From Geosiphon pyriformis (lineage: Eukaryota > Glomeromycota > Glomeromycetes > Archaeosporales > Geosiphonaceae): a DNA stretch of 64,000 nt. The stretch lies in contig JAAOMT010000352.1 of NCBI GenBank assembly GCA_016748015.1, positions 124,001-188,000 on the forward strand, in the 5' to 3' direction. Both the position numbers and the translations under genes were made by a program. Below the pieces are notes generated by a model that was not told where the DNA came from, made no database searches, and saw only the letters and a list, made by a program, of their open reading frames with translations. Below are positions 21,761 through 33,480 of the stretch, one piece after another. Numbering within the stretch: the stretch's first letter is position 1; every line of letters begins with the position of its first letter.

Positions 21761-24647
21761 TGATCCAGATTGTTGGTTGAAAGAACTAGGAATCAGTTAA
21801 TAGACTACTATTGCCAATTTTCAGTTTTGTTGGGTCATTTTTGGCCTTTGGTTCTTATGTAACATTGGAGCTGGGTTTTGTGACAGTGTTCAAATCAGTT
21901 GTAGTTGATAAATTATTTGTGGCTGCAGAGTTTGATAAATTACTGATACTGTTGACTAATATATTGGAGATACATATATTGGTTGCTGTGTTATTTGAGT
22001 GTAATAAGGTTGATATTGATCCTAATTTAATTAATAGTTTGGAGTTTGAAATCTGTGATCAGGGTTTTGGTATTGATTTTCTGATCATAAACTGCTATAA
22101 AAACAGCAGTTGGCTTTTAGGTAATCTTATTTATCATAATTGTGGCATGTACATGTCTCAGTCTGCCACAATTAATTGGTTGATGACAATGATGGCCACA
22201 ACTGATTTTGAAAGCGATTTGGGACTCCTTAATTGTTATGTTATTATGAGGTTTGATAAATTGTGTAATTGTCAACTAAGTATTTTTTCAGTTTTTGATT
22301 AATTGAATTACTGAATTGTTTCCATTTGGAATCCAAGTTAGATGATTTGTTTATCACTAAATTGACAGCTTGGGCATAGTTGGCTTTGAGTTCAGCTGCT
22401 TTAAAATCTCTGGCATTTGTAATTATGGTTTAAAAATCTACTGGGTATAATGAACATATGCGTTACAGGATGTTATTGCACAGATCTCTAATGAATTAAT
22501 TTAAAATTTGCAGCACTGTGAAATAATTGGCTTGTATTGCCTGAATTTGGCACAAATTTTTATGGAAGTGTTCTAGAAAAGTAGTAACTGCTTCAGTTTT
22601 TTTTTGCTTAATTGTGGTGAAAGTATTGGCTAAGCAATTAATACTATTATTGTTGCTAAAATATCTCAAGAACTCTGTTTTAAATGCATTGAAGATGATT
22701 GGTTTGTTGACCAAGCTTTAATACCATGAATCAGCAGTATCTTGTAAAAAGTATGGAATGATCTGTAGGGCTTTAGTGTCATCTCAATTGTTAGCAGTGA
22801 TTGCTTTGGCGACATTATTGAACCAAGCTTGGACATTATTCTTTTTGTCAGTAAATTTTTCTAATTTGGTAATAGAAATGTATGCTATTGGTACTAGTAG
22901 TAGTTGTTGTTGTTGTTGTGGTTGAGGTTGCTGTTGTAGTGGCTGCTAAGATAGTGGTAACTATTGTTGTTGCTGTTTGTTGATTGGTGGGACTGGTGAT
23001 GGATCAATTATGATTACTAAAGATAAGTTTTGAAGAATAATAGGAGTGGTGTTTGGATTATTCTGCTTTTGCTGAGTTGGAATGATCAGGATTTGAATTT
23101 CCATGTTTTCTGAAATCAGATTTTGACTATTAATTTCTTGATCGCTATCTTCTTTTTCCTCTGAGTTAGTTATCTCTCAAGGATTAGTGGCTCCAAAATC
23201 TGGTTGTGGTGGTGATAATCAAATTCCTAATGATTTTGGAAATCACAATTTAAATCCTTCAAAATAATTACCATACATTCCTAATAATTCTGCTTTCTTT
23301 TGTTTACTTTGAAATAAGATTCTGTTCAATAATATTGTCACACTTGCTGTCAATATGTCTATTATATTAATAGTGCTTCCAGTGTTACAGTTCAAGAATT
23401 TAATAGAAATTATAAATAATATAAATTAGCCAATCATGAAATAGCACAGCAACAATTTATAAAAAGAAATGATTTACAATAGTAGCAAGCACTATTGTGC
23501 AAAAGCAACAAGTATTATTTAGAAATAATAAAAATAGAGTATTACAAGACATTATTTTGTAAAACAATAATTATATATATATACAATAGTTTTTAATGAT
23601 GAAGAAAAAAACAGTTTCAACTCAAAGCAACAAATATTTAAATAAAATCTTATTTAAAAAGAATTAATAAAAATAATAAATTGAATGAACATCATAATTA
23701 CAAGATTAACAATAAAATTTACATACCCTCTCTAGCAAATAAAACTATTATTTCATCTTTGAATCCTTTAAAAGAATAATCCCTGATCAAGATTATTCAT
23801 GTGGTTACTAATTAAATTGAAAAAACTTTATTATATACTTAAAGAAATCAAGAAAAGACCATTAACATTCTATGTTTCTAGATTAGAAAAACACATTAGA
23901 CAATTGCAAGAATAGCCTCAGAGAAGACCTCAGACAGTGGGTAGATTTTAGATTAGCCTCTGGAAAGGAGTACACAATATACAAAGACAACTAGAATTAA
24001 AAATGAAAAGACTTATATCACAACATTAAGAGAAAATCTTCAATACATTATTATTAATATTCAACACATAAAATAAAGAAACTCACGAGAGACTGATTGC
24101 AATTAAAACAGGATATCAACAATTAAAATATACCAAAAAAACACTTCCATAACACTAAGTGTATGGTGATATGATGGATTGGCAGGTAAGTTAAATTTTT
24201 GTTTCTTCCAAGTAAATAATTGTATTTGCTTTGGAATTTTTGCTGGTGTTTATAACCTTCCTTTTTTTTTGTTTACAAAAGTGATAAGAAATCTTTGTTT
24301 AGTGTATTTTTTCAATTTTCCTGTTTATTTCTGTAATTATTGTTGCAAATAGATGATTCTGTGGTAATGTAATGTTTTGAAGTAGTTTACTGAAGAAATT
24401 GTTAAAGGCAGATTTTGGATTTTCTTGTCCTCTCAAGTAATATACAATTTTTTCATTGACATAACAATTGAAAGCTGATTTTGTTGGCCAATTATTATTT
24501 AATTCCAGATGACTTTTGTAGTACTGAAATAAGAATTTTGCAAATCCCAAGTGGTTTGTCTCTGTTTTTTTTAATTCTACCACTGTTTCATATGGTTGTT
24601 GCTGGTGGTGGTTTTTTGTTAGATTAAACCTCACAGAAAGCACCAAA
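21761..24647 (-). pseudogene. B-iii gag, with primer-binding site at its start
   Basis: From right to left: primer-binding-like TTTGGTGCTTTCTGTGAGG just inside the LTR (24629-24647); an N-terminal domain (open 24299-24646, FAKFLFQYYKSHLEL, then ITEINRKIEK); a long Pro/Gln/Asn-rich region with CAA runs (about 22900-23200 and beyond); the capsid core (about 22440-22910, KAEFLRYFSNNNSINCLA type); and a decayed zinc-knuckle area near 22100. The N-terminal frame is open across the primer site with no early ATG, so initiation is unclear. In the same frame as protease and RT. Confidence 0.75.
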
Positions 24648-25485
24648 TGTTACAGGTGATTATTTAAAGTCTTAAATTAAATAACAAATCCATAACTTGG
24701 TGTTAATTTGCTTGATGATGTTGGTAATATTTGTAAGTTGTCAGTATCTAAAAGTTTTGTTTGAGTTCTTTGTATAATAGACAGAGATTTCCTAATTGTT
24801 TTATTCATAGCTTCTCAGTACTGCAATTCCATCAAATTTCTTTCTCAATGTGATAGCTGGTAATTTTTTTGGTAAGCTATCCTCAATTGAGTATTTTACT
24901 CTTATTCTTAGATCTTTTATTAGTTACTTATATCTTAATATTAGTATCTCTGCATGTTAATCCTTTTTAATCAAGTTAGTAATCCAATAAACCAAGACAG
25001 AAAGAAAATAAAATAAAAAAAAAAGAAAAAAATAAGCCAAGGCAATGAATATTAATATTTCATCAATAGCCATGATCAAGAACTATTGTTTTAGTGTAAT
25101 CAAGTATGAATTATTATCAACATAAAGTGTTGATAGTAAAGAGTAGATTGAGATAGCAAATAATTATTTTATTAATATTTGTGATTTCTAAGATTGCCTA
25201 AATAAAATCTAAACTAAAAGATTTGTCTTTTCTACTTTTAATAATACTGCTATATATACATAATTGAGATTCCTCAATTCTTCAATTTTTTACCTCAGAA
25301 ATCCTGGAATTCCTTTGAGAAAAATCCTAGAATTCTGGAATCCTGCAATTTCTTGTATGAGAATTCTGAAATTTCTGGAATTCTGCAATTTCTTTGAGAA
25401 GAATCCTGGAATTCCATATTTACTATGGTTATTTCTGATTGGCTAATTTATATGCTAATATACTTCTTATATTCTATAAGTAACA
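24648..25485 (-). repeat. 5' LTR of B-iii
   Basis: 838 bp, plus-strand TGTTACAGG to AGTAACA. The GAATTCTG-rich array lies at 25300-25415, with a higher-order period of 39-40 bp (unit starts 25323, 25362 and 25402). A hairpin TATCAACA/TGTTGATA lies at about 25117-25137. The right flank CCAG belongs to A-ii gag. Confidence 0.88.
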
Positions 25486-25514
25486 CCAGTTTGAAATGAA
25501 ATTTAGAACTCTTA
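25486..25514 (+). pseudogene. A-ii: second gag scrap
   Basis: A 29-bp piece of A-ii gag between B-iii and the mariner-like element (CAGTTTGAAATG, then AGAACTCTTA). It continues at 26768 with ATCTTGATCTCAAAAT. Compare A-i 4676-4720. Confidence 0.8.
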
Positions 25515-26767
25515 TGGTGCAAACCATTTATAATCATCAAAAATGTAGATCAGTCCAAAATTTTAAATGATGATCTTCATGTGTTTTTATTTATATAATT
25601 AAATTTTATTGGTTAATATACATGTATTTTTAATATATTATTTATAAATAAGAAGTTTATTAGGCTTTTACAAAAAAATCTGGGTTTTATCTACTTGAAC
25701 TAATACATTTCATACATTTTTTGCATCAAAACAAATTCATTAAAAAATGTACAACACTAATAAAAAAGAGCTATTCAAGGTTATGGGCTTTAAGACAACT
25801 TCAGTTTTTTTAATCAAGATAAAGCCAAAGATCTTTTAATTTCAATTTGATTCTCTTAAATTAACACCAATTAATGTAAATTTCTTGATTATTGTGATAA
25901 GCCATTATATATCACATTCTAATAAGTTGTTGAAATATTCTACAATCAAAATTTTTTTTACAGTCTAGGAACCAATTTTAAAACTAGAACTTAATTCGGT
26001 CGAATACACAATAAGTATTTTAGTTGTTATATTTTTCTTTGGTATATTCATCATTTAAATATTAAATTTAATCAGAAATCTTTAATACAGGAGATTTTAT
26101 ATATCTCTTAGATCCAAGCAATTTTTTGAAATGCAACATTATAGTCATTGAAAGATTATTTGTGAATTCAAAATAAGTATCTACATTATAATAATACAAG
26201 GTTATAAATAAAGTGCAAATGACATTTCCAAATTCTTTAACAATTGCTCATAGTACTTTTACAATTTTTTTGATGTCTGGTGTGAACAATATTGATATCT
26301 GAATTTCTGTTCTAATAATGACAACCAAATATAATAGTGGTGTGAATGGAATATTTATGGTTAATAGTGCCATGTTACCAGCAGAAAACACATAGGCCAA
26401 GAAATATTATATTTTTATAAAAAAGTGACTATCTAAAGATTAAATTAATATTAATTAAAAGCCTTTCTGAAAATAATAATACTTCGATAATTTATCACGT
26501 AGTAACGTGACTTTAATGATTGCTGATTGGCTAAAATCTAATTGATCAGCATCTGAAAATTAAAGATTAATAATAAAAGTGGTTAATTTTAAACTTTAAT
26601 AACTTTATAAATTATAATATAATTCAAAAAATTAAATCATAAATATAAAAAAGAAGAACTTAATCTATTATATTTATGGTTTAGTTTTTTAATATTATTA
26701 AAATTGGAAGACTAAATACAATTTAAAATTATATAAATTGTTTGATAACTATAAATAATTTGCATCA
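25515..26767 (-). mobile_element. Mariner-like DNA transposon relic, 1253 bp
   Basis: Terminal inverted repeats: left TGGTGCAAACCATTTATA (25515 on) and right, read inward, TGATGCAAATTATTTATA (from 26767), 19 of 24 positions equal and all differences transitions. TA flanks both sides (25513-25514 and 26768-26769). Removing it rejoins A-ii gag. Size and TA duplication fit Tc1/mariner. The coding content is poor: on the minus strand a short KSTMS...IVKEFGN reading near 26250 (with a frameshift) could be the helix-turn-helix of such a transposase, but no DDE motif is convincing. Strand is tentative. Confidence 0.7.
26495..26510. repeat. Perfect hairpin inside the mariner-like relic
   Basis: TCACGT-AGTA-ACGTGA: six-base arms and a four-base loop. 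It keeps two ACGT sites in a region otherwise poor in CpG. Confidence 0.6.
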
Positions 26768-27490
26768 TATCTTGATCTCAAAATAGTATATAGAATTAGA
26801 AAAGAGAACCCAAGATCCTGGTAAAGTTGTAACTGAATATGTCAAAGCAAACAAAAAGTTAATCAAACAGATAAACTCTAGAAGAAACTAAACAGAAGAG
26901 CAGAAAATTTACTTTTTCACAAAAAAATTAAGAACTGATCTCTTATATGCTCTTTGGTCTCTTCTAGTCTTAAAAAACAATCCCACAATAGATATGGTCA
27001 TTGAATTAGTCCAACAAATTAAAAACAATTAAAGGATACACTTGAAATTTACACTTCTAGTTTTTGCTTCTGCTCTTGTTATAATTCCTGTTTTTCAAAT
27101 GGCTGCTATTTTTTTTACTGCCCAAACTCCAAATCCCAATAAACAATTAATAGATAGACTTACAGCCAATCTTGCCCAGCTATTAGAACCATTAGTTCAA
27201 GTAGTCTGAGATAATCAACAACTCCAAAAACCCAAATATGAATCCTATTTTAATTAGCATTAGCAATTTCCTTATCAACAAAATTGTGGCCCACCTGTGT
27301 GTTATTACTGTAGATTAACTGGACATTTCTCCAGAGATTACAACAATCTTTTTTTGCCTCCTTTAGCTCCCAAAAACAATGACAATTAAAATAACAGAAT
27401 TATTAACAACAATGTTTTCAATTAAAGATCCAATCATGCCAACATCAATTTCTTTAAAAAAAATTTCTTAATTGAAGCCACTGTTTATTA
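26768..27490 (+). pseudogene. A-ii: rest of gag
   Basis: Continues the capsid core (VVTEYVKANKKLIKQ type) into the zinc knuckle at 27300-27341, where the last Cys has become Tyr (TGC to TAC). The gag-end TAG after TVY is present, as in A-i and A-iii. Several Gln-to-stop changes. Confidence 0.78.
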
Positions 27491-28435
27491 GCCTTTAAAC
27501 TAGTAAGCACACCTTCAAAGAGTAAGAGTACAAGCCAATTAGAAGAAAACCCCTTTTACACTTTTAATTTAACTAATGATGACCATAACATAGATGAACT
27601 AGCAATCAACACTTTTGAATTAACAAAAAAAAAGAAAAAAGCCAAGATTGATTTCGTTTTGGACCCAAACAAAACATCCATATTAACTGCAGATAACAAT
27701 GAGCCACTAAAAACTAAAGTTTTTTAAAATTCTCCAAAGTTGAAACCCCCAGAAATAGTACAAAAATCTGGTTCTTATTCTATTATTAAAAATTTTATGG
27801 AAACCTCAGCACACATTATATTTGGTCAATTAATAACTCATCTACAGTTCAAAAAAAATCTTTACAAATCATTGATTCTAAAGATGAAGACACCAAAAAC
27901 CAACAAGCATTCTTACCAAGCTGAACTTGCTGACAATAGTAATATTACCTCTCTAATTTGCAAAACCCAAGTGGCTGGTTATTTTATTAACTTGATCTTA
28001 AACAATAAATCATCTGTAAGTGTAATTGCCAAACACTTTTTAGAAGCCATTAGTAGAAAGATAGATGAACTCTCAACCAAATCAATGACCAATATGCATA
28101 GTGACAAAAAGAAAGGGCTTGGTATAGCCAAAGCTGTTCCTGTTCACATCAATGGCATCAGCATTGAGATTGACATGGAAGTATTTGAAGCAAAAAAATA
28201 CACTATTATTGTTAATAATAAATGATTCAAGAAGACAAAAGTCTTGCTTGATTATGAACTTTGTAAACTAATCATTAAATATGATGAAAAACTCATTGTA
28301 ATTAAATGTTATCATTGGAAAATTCCTTTAGTACCCAAGCAAAACCAAGAAAAAGAACAATCAGATAAATTAAATAATAATAAAAGTGATGAAGAAGAAA
28401 AAAAAATCAAGAAAAACAAAAAAAAACTGCTAAAT
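27491..28435 (+). pseudogene. A-ii protease region
   Basis: Minus one relative to gag, as in A-iii. Open stretch 27740-28225. The pre-protease segment IIFGQLITHLQF is kept. The active site has decayed from DSGSS to NNKSS by G-to-A changes. A second open stretch, 28244-28510, covers the acidic and Lys-rich tail; the frame changes again in its A-rich run, as in A-iii. Confidence 0.75.
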
Positions 28436-30195
28436 TCACCTATACCATCTTCACCAGTAACAGCAAGCCATTGGACAATGTTAAAGCTAACAAAGAAAAA
28501 ATTATGGTAAATAATAAGCTGATCTGTTGGTCCTATTATGATATTCTTAGAAAAACCTTTGATAGAAAATCTGGCAAGAAAGCCAAATACAGTTATTGGT
28601 AGCATAGTTTTTGTGCCAAATGCTGATGTAATAAACCTTTATATTCTCCTAATGATGAATGCAAATTCTGCCTAATCTATTACAAAGATTGGAAACTTAT
28701 TAGCTTAATACCAAGAGAAAAATTAAGAGAAGTACAAAAATTTTTTAAAAGTAAACCACCTAAGATTTAATTACTTGCAGTAGAACAAAAAAAACCCTCT
28801 TTTAAAAAAAAAAAATTGAAATTGAAAATCTGTTGACTAAAAATAGCCCAGTTATCTCAAAAAAAAGTAATAGTTCTGAATAAACTTATGTGATACAACA
28901 CATTATCACCACCAAAAAAACTCATTCCATCCATTTGAAGCCTTATCAATCTAATTGACACAATAATGAATTTATCAAGAAAAAGATAACCCAAATAAAA
29001 AATCTTGAATTCATACAAAAAACCAAGAGTGAATAGACTTTTTCAGTTGTAATAGTATCCAAGAAAGATGGAATCCTATGCTTTTGTGTTGACTACTACC
29101 AATTAAATGCCATTACTATAAGAGATATGTATTTACTTTCCAAAATTGATGCAATGTTAGATAAATTTAATGATGCTGCTTTCTTCTTAACTATTGACTT
29201 AACTGCTAGATTCTGGCAAGTAGAGATAGATCCAAAAAGTAGAAAGAAAACTGCTTTCATTACCAAGTATGACATCTATAAATTCACAGTTATGTCTTTT
29301 AGTCTTATCAATGCTTTTTTCACTTTTTAATACTTAATAAACAAAGTATTTGAATCAGTAAAAAAAAACTTTGTTCTAGTCTATTTGGACGACATAATAA
29401 TATACTCAAAAACCTGGAATAAACACTTTGAACACTTGCAAAAAGTTTTTGATCTCTTTAGAAATGCTGACTTTAAGATAAATCTAATCAAATTTTTTTT
29501 TAGATGACAATTCACCCAATTTTTTGGTCATCTTATTACAAAAAATAAAATCTTCTCTGACCCAGCCAAAGTTGAAAAAGTTCAAAACATTAGACAACCA
29601 ATAAATGTTTTGAACTATGCTCTTTCCTTGGTTTGGCTTTTTACTATTGCAAATTTATCAAAGATTTCTCCAAAATTGCCTTTCCTTTCAATTAACTACT
29701 TAGGAAAAATGTCAATTATTACTGGAGCACACATCAGCAAAAAGTTTTTGAAATTCTGAAGAAAAAACTTATTACTGAACCAATCCTTAAACAATCTGAT
29801 CTGAACCAATCTTTTATCTTGCACACTGATACATCTGGCTATGAACTTGGTGCTGTTCTCTCACAAAAAAATGAAAATAACAGGAAACATGCTATAGCAC
29901 ATGTCAGTAGAACTCTTACACCAGCAGAAAAAAACTATTTAATTATTGAACAAGAATGCTTAGCAGTAGTATGAACTACTAGTTATTGAGACCAATATCT
30001 TTTTGGTGTAAAATTCTTAGTGGTAACAGATCATCAAGTCTGAGTTTGACTGTGTAACAAAAAGAAGCTGGAACATAAATGGATAACTTACTGAATTATT
30101 TATTTGGATGAATTCAACTATAATATTCAACACCACAAAGGAGCAAATCATCAAAACACTAATGCTCTCTTTAGACTAACTATCCAGTAATAGTA
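28436..30195 (+). pseudogene. A-ii Cys linker, RT and RNase H
   Basis: Cys linker near 28500-28700 (ICWSYYDIL, then a Cys cluster). RT from about 28890: the ISKKDGILCFCVDYYQLN block, TIDLTARFWQVEI (open 29127-29330) and an intact YLDD box at about 29380 (TATTTGGACGAC). RNase H from about 29815 (LHTDTSGYELGAV) to NTNALFRL before 30190. Stops replace Gln and Trp throughout. The tandem stop after the RNase H end matches that in A-iii. Confidence 0.8.
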
Positions 30196-30910
30196 CAATC
30201 TTTTAACCAAACCAACTTAATTATTAATAACTCTCTTATAAACAAACACAATAATAGACTTGGACAATTACTCTGCCTTAATAGAATTTTTGGGTAAAGA
30301 ACAATACCCACCAGAATACACTTAACAGCAAAAAAAACATTTGTGCAAACAATCAAATTTCTATTTGATTTGTCAGAACCAGTTATATAAAAGAAATAGA
30401 AAAAATTCTGACCACCCCCAAAGAGTTATCAGATTTAAAAAAAGAGAAATTGTAATATACAACATGCACACTAATCCATTAGCTAGACACTTTAGAAAAA
30501 CAAAAACAATTCAGAAAATCTTAACTTGCTATTATTGATCTATCTTGGGAAAAGATATTACTGAATATATCAAAATCTGTCATATCTGCCAAAGAAGAAA
30601 AAAACCCAATTACAAGAAAAATATTTATCTAATCTTTGTTAATCAACTATTTGACAGAATTGGTATAGATGTTGTTAAACTTTTAATAATAACTTCTAAT
30701 GACAATAGATACATTATTACAGCTACTGACTATCTTACAAAGTGGATAAAAACAAGAGCCATTCCAGACCAAACAGCAGTCTTAATAGCCAATTTCATTT
30801 ATGAAGATATTATCTGCTGTTATGGCTACCTCAAAGAACTTTTATCTGATAAAAGAAAAGCTTTTTTTAGTATACTGGTTGAAAAACTTTGTAGAAAAAT
30901 GGAAATATGT
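30196..30910 (+). pseudogene. A-ii integrase, N-terminal part
   Basis: Open stretches 30341-30538 and 30545-30922. Zinc region HTNPLARHF, then CHICQRRK. Core IGIDVVKLL keeps the first Asp, and LLSDKRKAF keeps the second. It is cut by B-iv just before the catalytic Glu; reading resumes at 40578. Target duplication ATGT (30907-30910) and ACAT (40578-40581). Confidence 0.82.
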
Positions 30911-31654
30911 TGTTACTCATAGAATATAGGAAGTATATTAGTATATAATTAGCCAATCAGAGATAGACATAGTAAATGTGAAATTCCAGGATTCCTCTTA
31001 AAGGAATTAAGAAATTTTGATTATATATATATAGCAGTAGTATTAGAAATAAAAAAAACAGATCTCTTAGTTTAGATTTCATTTAAGCAACCTTTTAATT
31101 CACAAATATTAATAAATAAGTATTTGTTTTCTCAATTTACTTTTCTACTATTAATACTCCATGTTGATAGTAACTGATACTTAACTCCACTGGAACAATA
31201 GCTTTTGATCACAGCTATTGACAAAATACTAATATTCATTGCCTTGACTTATTTTTTTTTTTTCTTTTCTTTTATTTTCTTTTCTTATTTTTTTTTATTT
31301 TATTTTCTGTCTTTGTTTATTTTTACTAACTTGATTAAAAGAATTAACATGTAAAGATACTAATGTCAGAATATAAATGACTGGTAAAAGACCCAGGAAT
31401 AAGAGTAAAACACTTGATTAAAGATAGCTTACTAGGAGAATTACTGGCCATCATGCTGAGAAAAAAATTTGATGGAATTGTGGTTCTGGGAAGCTATGGA
31501 TAAAACAATAAGTGAATCTTTGTCTATTATACAAAGAACTCAACCAAAACCTTTAGATACCAAAACTTTCAGATATTACCAATGAGATTAATTATTGAGT
31601 ACCAAGTTATGGGTTTGTTATTTGATTTGAAACTCCAAATAATTACCTGTAACA
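30911..31654 (+). repeat. 5' LTR of B-iv
   Basis: 744 bp, TGTTACTCAT to CTGTAACA. It is about 120 bp shorter than its partner because the GAATTC-rich array is almost absent. TATATATATATA near 31021. Hairpin CAATAGCT/AGCTATTG at 31196-31220 around TGATCA. A long T/C-rich tract lies at 31249-31325. A primer-binding-like TTTGGTGCTCCCTGTAAGG follows at 31655. Confidence 0.88.
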
Positions 31655-33480
31655 TTTGGTGCTCCCTGTAAGGTATAATTTAACAGAAAACTGGCACCAA
31701 CAACACATATTCAAAACAGTGGCAGAATTTAAAGAAACAAAGACAAATCATTTGGAATTTGCAAAATTCTTATTTCAATATTATTATACTTATCTCGGAT
31801 TAACAAATAATAATTGGCCAACAGAATCAGCTTTCAATTGCTACATCAACAAGAGAATAGTATATCATTTGAAAGGCCAAGAAGATCCAGAATCCATCTT
31901 CAACAATTTTTTCAGTGAACTATTCCAAAGCACTACTCTTTCACAAAACTACTTATTTGTATCTTTAATTACAGAAATAAACAGGAAAATTGAAAAATAC
32001 ACCAAGCAGAAATTTTTTATCACTTTTACCGACAAAGAAAAAGAAAGGTTACAAACACCAGCAGGAACACCAAAGCAAATTTAACTATTCACTCGAAAGA
32101 AACAAAGATTTGATTCACCTGTTAATTCATTATATTATCACACACCCAGAAGTATTATCAATATAATAAACATGACTACAGCAAGTACAACAATGCTACT
32201 GAACAGAATTCCATTTTAAAGTAAACAAAAGAAAGCAGAGTTATTAGAAACATATAATGATTATTTTGAGAGATTTAAATCATAATTTCTAATGCCATCA
32301 GAAATTTAATTACCACCACCACAACCAGATTTCGAAACCACCAGTTTCTAGAAAATAACCAATTTTAAGGAAGAAAAAAACAGTAATCAAGAAATTAATA
32401 AACAAAATTCAATTACAGAAAACCCAGAAAATCAAATTCCGAATATTCAAACTCAAGAAAATCAGAACAATCTCAACTCTAACATAATTAATTAACAACA
32501 CTTATCTTCAATAATCATAATCAATCAGCCACTAATTGAACCAATTGTCAAACCAATTCAATAGCTGTAAATACTATCTTAACAACAACCACTTCAACAA
32601 CCACTTCAACAGCCACCCCAATAACTGCTAATTATACCAATGGCCTATACATCAATTGCCAAGCTAGAAAAATTTACTGGTAAAGAAAATAACATCCAAG
32701 TTTGGCTCAATAATGTAGCCAAAGCAATAACTGCCAACAACTGGAACAATACTAAAGCAATGGAAGCCATTTCATACTTTTTACAAGACACTACTGATTT
32801 TTGGTACCAAAATCTTGTAAACAAATCTCAAGATTTTAACATGTTCAAAGTCACATTTCTGCAATATTTCAATGATCATAACAGTATTAATTGCTTAGCA
32901 ACTAATTTCACTACTATCAAGCAAGGAGACACTAAAGCAGTCACACCTTACTTGGGACACTTCCACCAAAATCTGTGTCAAATTTAGATCATTAATGCAA
33001 ACTACTTTACAATACTCCAGATTTTGAATCAGTTTATTTGCAAGTTGTACAGCAGTCTACTATAATGCATATACTCACTATGCCCAGCTATTCTTTAGAA
33101 CATTATTAACCATGCCAAAAATTTAGAATTAGCTGAATTAGAAGCCAATCATGTCCAAGCTGTAAATCTAGTAATAAATGGATCATTTAACTTAGATTCC
33201 AAGCTAAAGCAATTTAGCAACTCAATTAATCAGAAATTAGAAGAATACTTAGCTAACAATCAAGTCATTTATCAATCTTTATAACAACAAAATAATTAGG
33301 AAAATGCTAATTGTTTCCAAAATCAGTCATGTTCATCTTTCTTATACAATCAGCTATGGCAACAAGAAATGCATATCTGCTACAACTATAGTAAACAAGA
33401 TCACCTAAGAGCCAACTGCCAATTTTATAATAACTCACAATTGGAACATCAATACAGAAACCCCAATTGCAGATTTCAAA
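31655..33480 (+). pseudogene. B-iv gag
   Basis: N-terminal domain 31656-32084, open right from the primer site without an early ATG (LEFAKFLFQYYYTYLGL, then ITEINRKIEKYTKQK). Then a Pro/Gln/Asn-rich stretch with a run of CAA and CCA codons. Capsid core open 32640-32987 (AKLEKFTGKENNIQVWL, then FLQYFNDHNSINCLA). A zinc-knuckle relic CYNYSKQDHLRANC lies near 33375-33416, where the second Cys has become Tyr. Forms the particle core. Confidence 0.78.

Larger units (their letters stand above)
7083..25485 (-). mobile_element. B-iii: full-length family B retrotransposon, interrupted by A-iii
   Basis: Complete Ty3/gypsy-type element in antisense: 5' LTR 24648-25485, gag, protease, Cys-rich region, dUTPase, RT, RNase H, integrase, post-integrase ORF, 3' LTR 7083-7927. 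Without the 7771-bp A-iii insertion it is about 10.6 kb. All recognisable domains from gag to integrase lie in one reading frame once A-iii and one 4-bp duplication are removed, so Gag-Pol was probably a single polyprotein. Its LTRs differ mainly by transitions, and catalytic Asp-to-Asn changes show it is dead. Confidence 0.85.
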
